Origin: Pseudomonadota bacterium
GTDB taxonomy: Bacteria > Desulfobacterota > Syntrophorhabdia > Syntrophorhabdales > Syntrophorhabdaceae
Assembly: GCA_026388255.1 (NCBI GenBank)
Contig: JAPLKC010000085.1
Span: 48,415-112,414, forward strand
Direction of reading: 5' to 3'
DNA: 64,000 nt
In this document: piece by piece, positions 26,309 to 37,130 of the stretch
How the letters are laid out: each line of letters opens with the position of its first letter
Numbering within the stretch: the first letter of the stretch is position 1
Notes under the pieces: model-generated
What the model was told of the DNA's origin: nothing
The model's database searches: none
The model's input: the letters and a program-made list of their open reading frames with translations, nothing else
Program-made: the position numbers and the translations under genes

Positions 26309-27535
26309 ATGTCAGGATTTAAAGGAAAAACAGGTTCGGGCGATCATAGCAACAAGCAAATCGTGAGGCTCGACAAAAAAGGTAAAGCCCCCGCTTCCAG
26401 CCAGATGGTAGTTCTGCGCAGAGAGGTTGCTCAATTAAAGGTATCCGAACGAAAAAATAAACGTATAAAAGAGATGCTGCAAAAAAAGACACATGCATTG
26501 GGGGAGAGGGTTAAAGAATTGAATTGCCTCTATACCATTTCCAATCTTGTTGAAAAATACCCCATCTCTCTTGACAGGATCCTAAGAGGCATTGTGGATA
26601 TTATCCCCCCTGCCTGGCAGTACCCTGATATTACTTGTGCAAGAATCAACATCGGGCAGCAGATTTATGTAACGTCAAACTTTACAGAAACACCATGGAG
26701 ACAATCCTCTAATATATTGATTCACAGGGTAAAAGAAGGCTCTCTGGATGTGTATTACCTCGAAGAGCGGCCTAAGTGTGGTGAAGGACCCTTTCTTAAA
26801 GAGGAAAGAAGCCTCATAAACGCTATCGCGAAGCGCATCGGCGACATTATTGAAAGAAAACGTTTGGAAAAACAGGTCCTTGAAATCAGTGAACGTGAAC
26901 AGCAGAGGATAGGACAGGACCTGCATGACAGTTTATGCCAGCAACTTACAGGCATTGCCTTCCTCGGCAAAGTTTTACAGAAGAAGATGAAAAGAAAATC
27001 CTTTGAAGAAGCACGCAACGCCGGCGAAATGGTATCCTTGATTGACGAGGCCATTACACAGACAAAAGGAATTGCACAGGGACTTTATCCGGTGAGACTT
27101 GAGGTGAATGGTCTTATGGCAGCGCTTTCCGAATTGTCGCGGAATATGGAAAAGATGTTCGGTATAACGTGCATTTTTGAATATGATAAACCCGTGCTTT
27201 TTTATGATAACATGGTGGCCATTCATATTTACAGGATTATCCAGGAGGCGGTTAACAATGCCATTAAACACGGAAAGGCAACAAAAATTGTAATCAAATT
27301 CAGTGATGATAACGGAGTATCGGTTCTTACAATTAAAAACAATGGTCGCAGTGCCCATAATATTGTAAAAGAAAACATGGGTATGGGCATCAGCATTATG
27401 AAGCACCGTGCGAATATGATAGGAGCATACCTTGATATTAAAAACTTTTTGAAAGGCGGCACCATAGTCACATGTTTGTTCGAAAATAAACAAGGGGAAG
27501 GGGGGGCAGGCAAGTATGAACAGAAAGCAGAATGA
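26309..27535 (+). CDS. NarL-type histidine kinase (HisKA_3) with GAF-like sensor
   Basis: 408 residues from ATG 26309. The frame is open back to 26066, but that part is antisense to nudC. A basic N-terminus and coiled coil are followed by a GAF-like module (from LNCLYTISNLVEK to about the INAIAKRIGDIIERK helix), the HisKA_3 box with His in GQDLHDSLCQQL, and a HATPase domain with NNAIKHGKA and MGMGISIMKHRANMIGA. It has no membrane segment, so the sensor acts in the cytoplasm. It overlaps the start of its partner response regulator by 20 bases. Confidence 0.87.
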   Translation: MSGFKGKTGSGDHSNKQIVRLDKKGKAPASSQMVVLRREVAQLKVSERKNKRIKEMLQKKTHALGERVKELNCLYTISNLVEKYPISLDRILRGIVDIIPPAWQYPDITCARINIGQQIYVTSNFTETPWRQSSNILIHRVKEGSLDVYYLEERPKCGEGPFLKEERSLINAIAKRIGDIIERKRLEKQVLEISEREQQRIGQDLHDSLCQQLTGIAFLGKVLQKKMKRKSFEEARNAGEMVSLIDEAITQTKGIAQGLYPVRLEVNGLMAALSELSRNMEKMFGITCIFEYDKPVLFYDNMVAIHIYRIIQEAVNNAIKHGKATKIVIKFSDDNGVSVLTIKNNGRSAHNIVKENMGMGISIMKHRANMIGAYLDIKNFLKGGTIVTCLFENKQGEGGAGKYEQKAE

Positions 27536-28190
27536 CTCCATAAAACGCAAACGAAAAATATTTATTGTAGACGATCATCCTGTCGTCCGCAAAGGCCTTT
27601 CCCAGATGATCAATCAGGAAACAGACCTGACGGTTTGCGGTGAGGCGGACAGTGCACAGCATGCACTTGAATCCTTAAAAAAGTCTCAACCGGACTTAAT
27701 GATTGTCGATATTTCCCTCCAGGGAATTGACGGTATAGAATTGATCAAAATTATCAAGGCACGTTACGGCACTCTGCCGGTACTGGTTGTATCCATGCAC
27801 GATGAGTCTCTGTTTGCCGAACGCGCCTTACGGGTAGGCGCAAGAGGTTATATTATGAAACAGGAAGCAATAGAAAAAATGATGGAGGCTATTCGCAGGG
27901 TATTACGGGGAGAATTGTATATCAGCGAGGGGGTGAGCGCAAATATCGTAAAAAGGTTTATTGACGGAAAGGCCGCGAACACTCAATCTACCATTGAAGT
28001 TCTGAGTGACCGGGAACTTGAAGTATTTCAATTAATAGGACAGGGCATAGGAACACGCCAGATAGCGGATAGTCTAAATGTCAGTATAAAAACGGTTGAA
28101 TCTTACCGTGCAAACATAAAAGAAAAATTAAAGCTTAAAAACGCAACCGAACTGATGAAACATGCTGTACATTGGGTAGGGAGCAGATAA
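27516..28190 (+). CDS. NarL/FixJ-family response regulator
   Basis: 224 residues. Receiver domain with VDDHP (acidic pocket) and the phospho-acceptor Asp in MIVDISLQG, then a LuxR-type helix-turn-helix at the C-terminus (LSDRELEVFQLIGQGIGTRQ, then IADSLNVSIKTVESYRANIK). It is translationally coupled to the kinase upstream. It precedes the gdhA region but is separated from it by 151 bp and that operon's own promoter, so its regulon is unknown. Confidence 0.92.
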   Translation: MNRKQNDSIKRKRKIFIVDDHPVVRKGLSQMINQETDLTVCGEADSAQHALESLKKSQPDLMIVDISLQGIDGIELIKIIKARYGTLPVLVVSMHDESLFAERALRVGARGYIMKQEAIEKMMEAIRRVLRGELYISEGVSANIVKRFIDGKAANTQSTIEVLSDRELEVFQLIGQGIGTRQIADSLNVSIKTVESYRANIKEKLKLKNATELMKHAVHWVGSR

Positions 28191-28251
28191 CATTAGGTCT
28201 ACAACACGTATAGTGTAAATCCCCATTTAAAAGATAGTATTAACCCTTATC

Positions 28252-28280
28252 TATAAATTAGCTTGCGCCTGATTGTGCAA
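28252..28280 (+). promoter_or_regulatory. Promoter and operator-like inverted repeat of the gdhA operon
   Basis: A TATAAA (28252-28257) -10 candidate is followed by the inverted repeat TTGCGC-N6-GTGCAA (28263-28268, 28275-28280) at the expected transcript start. The glnN promoter has CTGCAC-N6-GTGCAG at the same place, and both -10 boxes are followed by TAGC within a few bases. The spacing of six is the same as in the archaeal NrpR operator GGAA-N6-TTCC. I infer an NrpR-1 operator; the -35 is weak. Confidence 0.55.
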
Positions 28281-28341
28281 AGTGGGTCTTATAGGTTTTA
28301 TTTAAACTGTAAGCTTACTATGTTCAGTACCGAGGTGGTAT

Positions 28342-28608
28342 ATGGAAGCATCAAACAAAATTATAGCATTCAAGACATTCGGAAAGACTCTGCATAATAC
28401 CTCAAATGATGATGTATCGGAGAAGGCCGTAAGCGCTGAAGAAGAGGAAACACTTGTCGGAAAGGCAAGGAGTATCCTCGATGATATGGAAGAACTGTGG
28501 GAAATTGATCATGGGACCGTTGAACTGAGAGATAAAATGCACCTGTTGCGCTACTACTTAAATAGAATGCGCCGGCAAAGCTGTGAAGACAATATTAAAA
28601 ATCAATAA
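28342..28608 (+). CDS. Small helical protein upstream of gdhA, homologous to the one upstream of glnN
   Basis: 88 residues. After a variable N-terminus, residues 38-77 (ARSILDDMEELWEIDHGTVE then LRDKMHLLRYYLNRM) match the 84-residue product at 36470-36724 ([20 protein letters not shown] then FHLLHCYF). The shared core reads LDxMExxWExxHxTVELRDKxHLL. It is predicted to be two amphipathic helices, without cysteines, signal or membrane segment. The gene is 15 bp before gdhA with GAGGTGG as ribosome site. Both copies are placed first in a nitrogen-assimilation unit, so a small modulator of GDH or GS is a natural guess. I do not recognise the family. Confidence 0.72.
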   Translation: MEASNKIIAFKTFGKTLHNTSNDDVSEKAVSAEEEETLVGKARSILDDMEELWEIDHGTVELRDKMHLLRYYLNRMRRQSCEDNIKNQ

Positions 28609-29979
<1,371 letters not shown>

Positions 29980-29980
29980 T

Positions 29981-30973
29981 ATGAACAAGGTAATGTATTC
30001 CATTCTCAGAGTCCTGGACAGGCAGCAGAATATCATGGGTTCAACAGAACTCTCGAGAGAGTTGCTGCCTCACGGGATTGAGCTTTCCGAGAGAATGGTG
30101 CGTCATTACCTTAAGATGCTTGACGAGAATGGATTAACTTTTGTCCAGGGCAAGAGGGGGAGGACTATCACTGAAAAAGGAAGGTCAGAGCTGAATAATT
30201 CCTTTGTCTCTGAAAGGGTAAATTTCGTTATCAGTAAGATGGACAGTCTTTCCTATTTAACTGATTTCAACATAGATGCCATGAAAGGGAATATCATACT
30301 TAACATATCCTTTTTCCCTGAAAAGAAACTGAGGGACGCATTAAGGGTGATGTCAGAGGTATTCAATTCACCCTATGTTATGTGCAATAAAATTATAATG
30401 GCAAAGAGCGGGGAAAGGATTGGAGATGTTGTTATCCCTGAAGGAACAATCGGACTAGGGACAGTATGTAGTATTACATTAAACGGCATATTCCTGAAGA
30501 CAGGGATACCTGTTGCTTCTAAATATGGTGGCGTAATAGAAATTCAGGAAGGGATTCTAAAAAGATTTGTTTCGCTGATCAGCTATGAGGGGTCTTCATT
30601 GGACCCGCTTGAGATTTTTATCCGTAGCCGGATGACTGATGTTACCGGTGTTATAAAACAAAATTCCGGAAAAATACTTGCAAGCTTCCGGGAAATCCCT
30701 GTAGTCAGCGTAAATGAGGCAGAAAACTTAAGTAATAAGATGATAAGGAAAGGTATCGGAGGCAAAATCATCTTTGGCAAGCCGAATCAGCCCTTACTGG
30801 ATATCCCGGTAGGGGCCGATAAAGTCGGCATGATAGCAGTGGGCGGTCTTAACCCCATCGCCGCCGCAGAGGAGTCCGGGATACACACGGAAAGTATGGC
30901 AATGTCCACCCTTTATGAGTATTCCAAGCTATTGAGTTTTAATGATGCAGTAAGCTCTATTTTATATCAATGA
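29981..30973 (+). CDS. nrpR: NrpR-family nitrogen repressor (NrpR-1)
   Basis: 330 residues from ATG 29981, one base after the gdhA stop; the frame reaches 29945 but that would overlap gdhA. Residues 1-70 are a winged helix with SERMVRHYLKMLDENGLT; the rest is one NrpR (DUF128) effector domain with GLGTVCSITLNGIFLKTGIP, SLDPLEIFI, LASFREIP and GMIAVGGLNPIAAAEE. In methanogens NrpR represses nitrogen genes and is released by 2-oxoglutarate. Here the layout is one HTH plus one effector domain, as in NrpRI. Coupling to gdhA and the operator-like repeat upstream suggest it regulates its own operon. About 40% alike by eye to NrpR-2 at 50443. Confidence 0.88.
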   Translation: MNKVMYSILRVLDRQQNIMGSTELSRELLPHGIELSERMVRHYLKMLDENGLTFVQGKRGRTITEKGRSELNNSFVSERVNFVISKMDSLSYLTDFNIDAMKGNIILNISFFPEKKLRDALRVMSEVFNSPYVMCNKIIMAKSGERIGDVVIPEGTIGLGTVCSITLNGIFLKTGIPVASKYGGVIEIQEGILKRFVSLISYEGSSLDPLEIFIRSRMTDVTGVIKQNSGKILASFREIPVVSVNEAENLSNKMIRKGIGGKIIFGKPNQPLLDIPVGADKVGMIAVGGLNPIAAAEESGIHTESMAMSTLYEYSKLLSFNDAVSSILYQ

Positions 30974-30980
30974 AGAATTA

Positions 30981-31006
30981 CGCCCGCAGGCCTTAGCCTG
31001 CGGGCG
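30981..31006 (+). terminator. GC-rich hairpin after the gdhA-nrpR unit
   Basis: CGCCCGCAGGC / GCCTGCGGGCG is a perfect 11-bp stem with a four-base loop eight bases after the nrpR stop. It is followed by AAAAATAT rather than a T-run, so it may protect the 3' end or act as a weak terminator. Confidence 0.6.
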
Positions 31007-31265
31007 AAAAATATCCGCCATTCATTTCCATTCACAGAGTGGGCATTCTGGCATTTTTCGTAAAGCAGTCATGGAGATTTTCCCCTTATTATATTCTTCC
31101 CTTTTTTTACATTTATAATCTTTTTTTACATTTGTACAATATGTCCTGTTAAGTTACGCTTCCGAGTATTTATATTGTTCAATTGGCTAATAAATATTTG
31201 TTTGTATTTTTTATGTTTAAAAGGTATATTCCTTATGTATACAAATAAAAAATAGGACGTAAAAT

Positions 31266-32216
31266 ATGACAGTACAAAAGATGACTGGTAGCCCGGATTT
31301 TTTATATCTGCCTTTGGAAAATATTGTCGTTGAAGAACAGATCAGATCAGGAATAGATATAGAAGGGGGGTCTTTTAAAACCCTCATGAAATCAATCAAA
31401 AACCGGGGCATACTTGAACCCGTCCTTGTAACACCGAAAGACGGCAAGTACCTACTCCTCTGTGGGGAAAGGAGGTATCTTGCCGCTTCGAAGTTGGGCA
31501 TGGAATCCATCCCGGCAATGGTTGTCGATGCGATTACCCAGCATGATGAGATCCTTGCCTTTCAACTAACTGAAAACCTCCAGCGGGAGGACCTCAACCC
31601 TATTGACCAGGCTAAGGGCATACTGGCATATATACAGGCAAAACACCCCAATATGGAGTTTAATGTGGACAGAGTAACGAGCGTGCTTGTAACTGTCATG
31701 CGCTCGCCAGATCGTGCTTCTGAGGATTTTGCATTCAATGTGAATGCAATTGCTGAAATCTCAGGAAAGTCTTATCCCACACTGTTTAGGATGATTTCAC
31801 TTTTAAAAAATCCCGTTGAGATTCAGGAAGCAATTCGGGAAGGAAATCTCCCTGTTTCGCAAGGTTATCTTTTTGCTGCCAACTTAGATTGCCCCAACAT
31901 GGCAAAAATATTCCAGGATATTACGAAGAAACCGGTAACCTATCTTAAATTAAAGAAGATGCTCACGGCACATAAGAAAGTAAAATCGATAAAAAATGAC
32001 ACAAAATCCATATCCATGACGCAGCAGGTTGCCAACTTACGATCTATCAGGTCTTACATTGAGACGGGCACTATAACATACACAAAACCTGACTTTGAGA
32101 TGTTCCTTGATGAACTTCGATCCTTAATTTCCTTGGTACAAAAGCGGGTACTGACAGCCCCAATGCCTACCCCGGCAAATAATACTTCAGTCAGGAAACC
32201 GCCCCCGCAGGTATGA
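31266..32216 (+). CDS. ParB-like nuclease-domain protein (intact paralogue of the 0.9-kb pseudogene)
   Basis: 316 residues. ParB N-terminal domain (about 12-110: LYLPLENIVVEEQIRSGI, CGERRYLAASKLG, LTENLQREDLNPIDQAKGIL), a helix-turn-helix middle (ITEISGKSYPTLFRMISLLK-like, about 175-210) and a lysine-rich C-terminus ending RKPPPQV. It aligns across its length with the broken copy at 941-1859. Without parA or parS evidence it is more likely an orphan DNA-binding protein than a partition protein; the gene may be plasmid-derived. A 258-bp AT-rich gap precedes it. Confidence 0.8.
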   Translation: MTVQKMTGSPDFLYLPLENIVVEEQIRSGIDIEGGSFKTLMKSIKNRGILEPVLVTPKDGKYLLLCGERRYLAASKLGMESIPAMVVDAITQHDEILAFQLTENLQREDLNPIDQAKGILAYIQAKHPNMEFNVDRVTSVLVTVMRSPDRASEDFAFNVNAIAEISGKSYPTLFRMISLLKNPVEIQEAIREGNLPVSQGYLFAANLDCPNMAKIFQDITKKPVTYLKLKKMLTAHKKVKSIKNDTKSISMTQQVANLRSIRSYIETGTITYTKPDFEMFLDELRSLISLVQKRVLTAPMPTPANNTSVRKPPPQV

Positions 32217-32637
32217 GGAAACTTGTAAAGAAAATCTAATTATAAGAGGTTAATATAATGAGTATGCAGGAAAACTATGCTCCCGTAATAATATTAATAC
32301 CATTTTACCATCATTAGTTAAATAACAGCCCATACTAAAGCCATTAAGAGAAGATCCTTGGAAAGCTGTATTCGGGTAAGCTTTTATTTACAGAAGGCAA
32401 ATAAATTAAACATACGGTTTTGTGCGGCGGGCACCCTCCTGCCTTTGAAAACCTTAGAAACCTTATAATTACTAAAGCTCTGGTTAGATGTGTGCATCAT
32501 AAAAGTACAGAACAGGCATATATATATGCCTGTTCTGTACTTTATATAACGTTCCCGGCTCAGACACACGGTTTATCCATGTTGCCTGAGCCGTTTTCGG
32601 GAGGCAAATCAGCTCTTTGTCGTCCCTCAGGCATAAT
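32217..32637. other. Intergenic region with two strong hairpins
   Basis: No gene is supported. It holds a 42-base perfect palindrome (32502-32543, listed separately) and a second hairpin, CGGCTCAG (32556-32563) with CTGAGCCG (32586-32593). The short frames crossing it are artefacts of the palindrome. Confidence 0.5.
32502..32543. repeat. 42-bp perfect palindrome
   Basis: Both 21-base arms are exact inverse complements, beginning AAAGTACAGAACAGGCATAT and ending in TTCTGTACTTT, with a central TATATATA. In RNA it forms a long hairpin; flanking A and T runs would allow a bidirectional terminator between the + gene ending 32216 and the - gene ending 32638. An attachment or resolution site is another option. 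Confidence 0.7.
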
Positions 32638-33147
32638 TTAATCCCAGAATTTCCACCAGGGTTTTTTCACCTTAATTATCTTGCTTTGCAAAAACTCCAG
32701 TTCGGTCTTAAGTTCCGGAGAAAGATCGGCCGGCATTTTATTTGGCATGTATCCCCATTCAAATTTTTTGCAGCGGTCATGGAACGCACGACTCCATTCT
32801 TTCTGAACCAACCTGCCAACAGGATCAATCGTTCCGGTTTCCGCAAAGGATTCTGAATCCAATTGTGGACTAAGCATGAAACGACGGTCTGATGGAGCAA
32901 GTCCTTTTTCTGAAGAAGCCGCAAAGACTTCCTTAATAGCCTCGACATTCAGGTTGTCACCGAAAACAGCGATGCAGAATTCACGCTTGCCGCCTTTCAT
33001 CATTTCAGTGGTGTCACCCGACCGCAACGTGCAACCGACGATCTTCTCGGGACTAATGTTTCGCATAAAAATATCCCATGACTTTGCTCCATAGAAGCCT
33101 CCACCCAATTCATAAATATCAAAAACAACACACACACCTTTCATCAT
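32638..33147 (-). CDS. Conserved-looking cytoplasmic protein of unknown function
   Basis: 169 residues. The N-terminal half looks like an alpha/beta domain with MKGVCVVFDIYELGGGFYGA and IVGCTLRSGDTT; the C-terminus ends in a KPWWKFW motif, an aromatic tail seen in many otherwise unrelated bacterial proteins. No catalytic signature, signal peptide or membrane helix. AGGAGGC precedes ATG 33147. Gene neighbours give no clue. Confidence 0.6.
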   Translation of the reverse strand: MMKGVCVVFDIYELGGGFYGAKSWDIFMRNISPEKIVGCTLRSGDTTEMMKGGKREFCIAVFGDNLNVEAIKEVFAASSEKGLAPSDRRFMLSPQLDSESFAETGTIDPVGRLVQKEWSRAFHDRCKKFEWGYMPNKMPADLSPELKTELEFLQSKIIKVKKPWWKFWD

Positions 33148-33171
33148 AGCCTCCTTTTATTTACCTAACAA

Positions 33172-33210
33172 TTAATATGCTGCACTAATATGCTGCAATT
33201 AATATGCTGC
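33172..33210. repeat. Three tandem copies of TAATATGCTGCA
   Basis: Exact 12-mers at 33172, 33185 and 33199, spaced 13 and 14 bases apart, about 25-60 bases upstream of the minus-strand gene starting at 33147. They may be a repeated operator or a slippage product. The rest of the gap, 33211-33537 (327 bases), holds no feature I can support apart from AT-rich DNA. Confidence 0.7.
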
Positions 33211-33537
33211 AAAATAGGAAAATACAGGGGTAATTCGTTGAGAAGAAACAAAGATAATGTTTTATGCTTTTCACCCATTATGGCATTATTGCACGCCCTC
33301 ACCAATCCCCCAAATTATAGACATTTAATTCTGCCTGCCCTTTTTCTTTCTATTTTCCTTCAAACTCAATAAAAATGCAACTGTTTTTTACTGGAGTTTC
33401 CTGACTTTTTGGAGCAAGGCCGGTATACTGTTTCCCTCCCCATCGCAAGAGGGTGCCCCGGACTCCCCCCCTCTAACTTGTAATACTCACTAATTTGATT
33501 CCTCTGTGAGTTAGCATGAGGACATGGTTCTTATTTA
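33211..33537. other. Intergenic region without recognised features
   Basis: Read on both strands. Short frames here lack ribosome sites and coding character. I see no promoter, RNA or repeat that I can support. Confidence 0.5.
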
Positions 33538-33723
33538 TTATTTGTCCACGAAAAGTACGCCTGCTATTGCGTAATCATGCTTTGCCATGTCCTTCAGGAT
33601 AATCTTAACAGTATCCGGTTCCACATCGAGACTTTTTACCACAGCATCGGTTATTCCTGCCACGAGTTTTCTCTTCTGTTCCACTGTTCTTCCCTCAATT
33701 AAGTTGACCTGAATGATCGGCAT
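33538..33723 (-). CDS. 4-oxalocrotonate tautomerase family protein
   Basis: 61 residues. After Met removal it begins with Pro1 (MPIIQVNLIEGRT), the catalytic base of 4-oxalocrotonate tautomerases, and has EQKRKLVAGITDAVV and the usual C-terminal hydrophobic strand. Members isomerise enol-keto acids, for example in catechol meta-cleavage, as hexamers of such short chains. The physiological substrate is not indicated by neighbours. AAGGAGGT precedes ATG 33723. Confidence 0.9.
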   Translation of the reverse strand: MPIIQVNLIEGRTVEQKRKLVAGITDAVVKSLDVEPDTVKIILKDMAKHDYAIAGVLFVDK

Positions 33724-34343
33724 GAGACCTCCTTTTTTTTATTAATATACCCCTACGGGCTATATAAAGCTCTCTCTCCATATAACCCCGCAGTCATGAA
33801 AAGGTTTTTGAGAGAAAGTCCAATGGGGTCAAGCTTATTTTTGCAAAATCGAGATTCCTTCTCTTTTTTCTTTCCATTTTCCTGCTATTTTAACAAGCTG
33901 TCAAGAAATATTTAGCGGACAACATGACAATCCCCCTCAGGCAATCTTCTGTTCTTGGGACAGATTCGCCATTTCTCATAATAAACCCGGATATGTCATT
34001 GGCAACGGTGTCGGGTTGTTCTAAGCAAACCTTCGTAAGGCGAGGAAGCTTGGTTTTTTGCATAAGCAAAAGTTTCGAAGCCGAACACGAGCGAATGAAG
34101 CCGCCGGAGCGTACTGAGCGTGTTTGCCGGGGACAGTCCGGCATCGATACTTATCTTAATGGAAAGTTTGGGATAAAACCAGGAAGACCGATTGAAGAAG
34201 GATGGAAAAGGCACTGTATGCTGACCGTTCTGTCAAACATAATCAAATCCCCCGGCAGAGCCGGGGGATTGCCTGTTTTAATTAATTTTAAGAAAAGCTT
34301 AAGCAGGTTTAATTCTCTGTATCTCCTTTTAAAACAACAGAGT
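33724..34343. other. Intergenic region downstream of glnN
   Basis: No gene is supported. A 197-codon frame (33924-34514) and a minus frame across 33890-34144 overlap each other and the glnN end, have no family resemblance and look like non-coding relics. GC-rich bits around 34080-34140 may be debris of a mobile or REP-type element. The glnN terminator lies at 34246-34270. Confidence 0.4.
34246..34270 (-). terminator. Terminator-like hairpin after glnN
   Basis: AATCCCCCGG / CCGGGGGATT is a perfect 10-bp stem with a five-base loop, about 75 bases past the glnN stop. The T-run on the minus strand is modest (GGATTTGATT). Confidence 0.65.
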
Positions 34344-36440
34344 TTACAGTTTAAACAACAGATCCGTATAACTCGGCACAGGCCACATATCTTTAGGAAC
34401 AATCATCTCTATAGCGTCAATATCTGTGCGCAGGCTCTGCATTGCTGGAACAATATTGTCGCGGCAGCTTTCAGCCTTTTTAACAACATCGTCAATGTCT
34501 TGCGCCTTCTTTAATGCAGTTTCAAGCTTTGATAGGCTCTTATATGATGACACAAGCAAGGCACTCAGCTTTCCAAGAATGTCTTCCTGAACAGAAGCAG
34601 GAACTGATACAGCCTTAAAACTGGATATGGAATTGGCCAAGAATGTCGCATATTCCGTTGCTGCCGGGATAAACTGTTTCTTAACCATATCTATTGCTGC
34701 CAGACCTTCAATGTTGATCTGTTTTGCATAGGCATCGACATAGATGTCATAGCGTGAATGTAATTCTTTATGCGACAGTACATCATATTTTTCAAAAAGT
34801 TTCAGGGCTTTGTTCGCAACAAAAGCCTTTAATGCATCAACAGAATTTGTGACATTGGGCAGCCCCCTCTTTTTAGCCTCATCTACCCATTCTTCTGCAT
34901 AGTTGTTCCCGTTAAAAATAACCCGGCTGTGTTTCTTGTAAATTTCTCTGACAATCGCTGTTACCTCGGCATTCTTGTTTTTAGCTTTTTCCAGGCGGGT
35001 GGCTATTTCGTCAAGGGCTTCGGCTGCAATGGTATTCAAGGCCACGTTGGGTCCTGAAATTGACTGTGACGATCCAACCGTCCTGAATTCGAACTTATTG
35101 CCGGTAAAGGCAAAGGGAGAGGTTCTGTTGCGGTCTGTATTATCCTTGGGGAACATAGGAAGTGTATCCACACCGACATTTACAAATTGCGCGTCTTTGG
35201 TGGAGATCTTTTCGCCTTTTGCGATTTTTTCCAGAATCTCCGTCAATTCTTCGCCCATAAATATGGATATAATTGCCGGTGGTGCTTCATTGGCTCCCAG
35301 GCGATGATCGTTGCCGGCATGCGCGCAGGTAGCCCGCAGTATATCGGCGTGGGTATCGACAGCCTTGAGCAAGGCGCTTAAAAATATCAGGAACTGGACA
35401 TTTTCACCGGGTGTATGGCCTGGTTCCAATAAATTTATGCCGTCATCCGTTGAGAGAGACCAGTTATTGTGCTTGCCGGAACCGTTAATACCTGCATAAG
35501 GTTTTTCGTGAAGCAGGCACACCAGGTCGTGACGTAAGGCAACTTTTTGCATGGTTTCCATGACTAATTGATTGTGATCGGTGGCAATGTTCGTTGTAGT
35601 GAAAAGAGGGGCCATTTCATACTGCGCCGGTGCTACTTCGTTGTGCTGAGTTTTTGATGTAATACCCATTTTCCATAGCTCTGTATTAAGGTCCTTCATA
35701 TAATCGGAAACCCTGTCCTTAATTGCACCGAAATATTGGTCTTCAAGTTCCTGGCCTTTAGGTGCGGGAGCACCAAATATTGTTCTTCCAGCTAACATAA
35801 GATCAATCCGCTCCTGATACAGTTTTTTATCAACCAGGAAATATTCCTGTTCAGGGCCTACGGTGGAGGTAACCCTTGTGGAGCTTGTATTGCCCATAGC
35901 CTTCAAAACACGGAGGGCCTGTTTTGATACAGCTTTCATGGATCGCAGCAAAGGAGTCTTCTTATCAAGGGCCTCCCCATAATATGAATAGAAGGCTGTG
36001 GGAATCGTTAGGGTAACATTACCGGCTTCGTCTGTTTTCAGGAACGCGGGCGAGGTACAATCCCAGGCCGTGTATCCTCTCGCTTCGAATGTGCTGCGCA
36101 AACCGCCGCTTGGAAAGGATGATGCATCCGGTTCACCCTGAATCAGTTGCTTGCCGGAAAATTCCATAATCCCGCTACCATCGTCTGCCGGGGATATAAA
36201 GGAATCGTGCTTTTCGGCTGTTACTCCAGTCAGGGGCTGGAACCAATGCGTATAGTGAGTTGCGCCTTTCTCGATAGCCCAATCCTTCATGGCATTGGCA
36301 ACCACGTCCGCAACATCAGGCCTCAATGGCACATCCTTTTCAATCGTTTCCTTTAATGCCTTATAAATCTCTTTGGGCAGCCGCTCCTTCATGACCTTAT
36401 CATTAAAAACGTTAGATCCAAATATCTTCGTAAGCTCCAC
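34344..36440 (-). CDS. glnN: Type III glutamine synthetase
   Basis: 698 residues from GTG 36440, preceded at five bases by GGAGG; the frame extends to 36482, but that ATG lacks such a site and would overlap the small upstream gene. Long GSIII type: [41 protein letters not shown], and [15 protein letters not shown] as the metal and substrate motifs. It makes glutamine from glutamate, ammonia and ATP as a dodecamer. GSIII lacks the GSI adenylylation site, so control by transcription and by small or PII-like proteins is expected. The neighbour upstream (36470-36724) is a homologue of the small protein before gdhA, and an NrpR-type operator candidate precedes both. Confidence 0.95.
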   Translation of the reverse strand: MELTKIFGSNVFNDKVMKERLPKEIYKALKETIEKDVPLRPDVADVVANAMKDWAIEKGATHYTHWFQPLTGVTAEKHDSFISPADDGSGIMEFSGKQLIQGEPDASSFPSGGLRSTFEARGYTAWDCTSPAFLKTDEAGNVTLTIPTAFYSYYGEALDKKTPLLRSMKAVSKQALRVLKAMGNTSSTRVTSTVGPEQEYFLVDKKLYQERIDLMLAGRTIFGAPAPKGQELEDQYFGAIKDRVSDYMKDLNTELWKMGITSKTQHNEVAPAQYEMAPLFTTTNIATDHNQLVMETMQKVALRHDLVCLLHEKPYAGINGSGKHNNWSLSTDDGINLLEPGHTPGENVQFLIFLSALLKAVDTHADILRATCAHAGNDHRLGANEAPPAIISIFMGEELTEILEKIAKGEKISTKDAQFVNVGVDTLPMFPKDNTDRNRTSPFAFTGNKFEFRTVGSSQSISGPNVALNTIAAEALDEIATRLEKAKNKNAEVTAIVREIYKKHSRVIFNGNNYAEEWVDEAKKRGLPNVTNSVDALKAFVANKALKLFEKYDVLSHKELHSRYDIYVDAYAKQINIEGLAAIDMVKKQFIPAATEYATFLANSISSFKAVSVPASVQEDILGKLSALLVSSYKSLSKLETALKKAQDIDDVVKKAESCRDNIVPAMQSLRTDIDAIEMIVPKDMWPVPSYTDLLFKL

Positions 36441-36469
36441 AATTTCCTCCTTTTGTAGAATATACCACC

Positions 36470-36724
36470 CTATGGGAGGCACCTTTCATAATATTGATTT
36501 ATATAACCAAAGTAACAGTGTAATAAATGAAATTTATCCCTTAATTCAACCGTACTGTGATTATTCTCCCATATTGACTCCATATGATCCAGAACATTTT
36601 GCATGCTATATACAAGACCTTCCAATTCTTCTCTGCCAAGCTCTTCTTTTTGCTCTTCCCTTCTCAAGGGGACTGTTGATGTGCATGTATTCTTTAAAGT
36701 TATTATATTATTTATTGATTCCAT
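36470..36724 (-). CDS. Small helical protein upstream of glnN, homologous to the one upstream of gdhA
   Basis: 84 residues. The C-terminal half ([20 protein letters not shown] then [17 protein letters not shown]) matches the 88-residue product at 28342-28608; the N-terminal half differs except for an acidic, glutamate-rich stretch. It lies 29 bp before the glnN start on the same strand with GGAGGTGG as ribosome site, so the two are surely one unit. It is predicted to be soluble and helical. Family not recognised; a GS-binding modulator is the most natural hypothesis, by analogy only with small GS-inactivating factors of cyanobacteria and archaea. Confidence 0.72.
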   Translation of the reverse strand: MESINNIITLKNTCTSTVPLRREEQKEELGREELEGLVYSMQNVLDHMESIWENNHSTVELRDKFHLLHCYFGYINQYYERCLP

Positions 36725-36842
36725 ATGCCACCTCCTATGCGGAGTTATTAAACTGTTTTATGGAGTCCAAACCTTGGCTATCTTGAATAGCGTTGTTCGA
36801 TTCTTCTAAAAAAGTCCTCTTAGATCGGTGAGGGACGATAAA

Positions 36843-36874
36843 TCTGCACTTCGATGTGCAGACATGCTAGTATA
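36843..36874 (-). promoter_or_regulatory. Promoter and operator-like palindrome of the glnN unit
   Basis: Minus strand: -10 TATACT (36874-36869), then the perfect inverted repeat TCTGCAC-N6-GTGCAGA (36862-36843) over the expected transcript start. The -35 is weak. The core CTGCAC-N6-GTGCAG parallels TTGCGC-N6-GTGCAA at gdhA. A bound NrpR-type dimer would block initiation. The leader from here to 36725 is about 115 bases. Bases 36875-37130 hold nothing I can name. Confidence 0.6.
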
Positions 36875-37130
36875 AAATTACAAGTAACAAATGAATCCTT
36901 TTTGTTAACCTGCATGAGTTATGCATCATGAGGAACGACGAAATGACAGACAAGACAATCTTACGGATTCATCAATAATTTGAATACAACTTTGAGACAT
37001 GGAAACCGGATTTACGCTGGTGGAGAGCGCCTGCATCCACATCATCCAGGTATAATCATTCTTTACAAATCAATGGAGGCCGGAAGCTGATTTTTAAAAA
37101 CATTGCCTTGTTTCATGTACGGCACTTAAA

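Noticed and set aside
31266..32216. Chromosome partition locus or replication origin
   Set aside because: ParB-like genes stand alone: no parA, no parS-like repeats, no dnaA boxes noticed nearby.
33172..33210. Possible CRISPR array
   Set aside because: Only three 12-base units with 1-2 base spacers and no cas gene in the window.
33924..34514. 196-residue plus-strand ORF downstream of glnN
   Set aside because: It runs antisense into the glnN end and through its terminator, and its composition is not protein-like.
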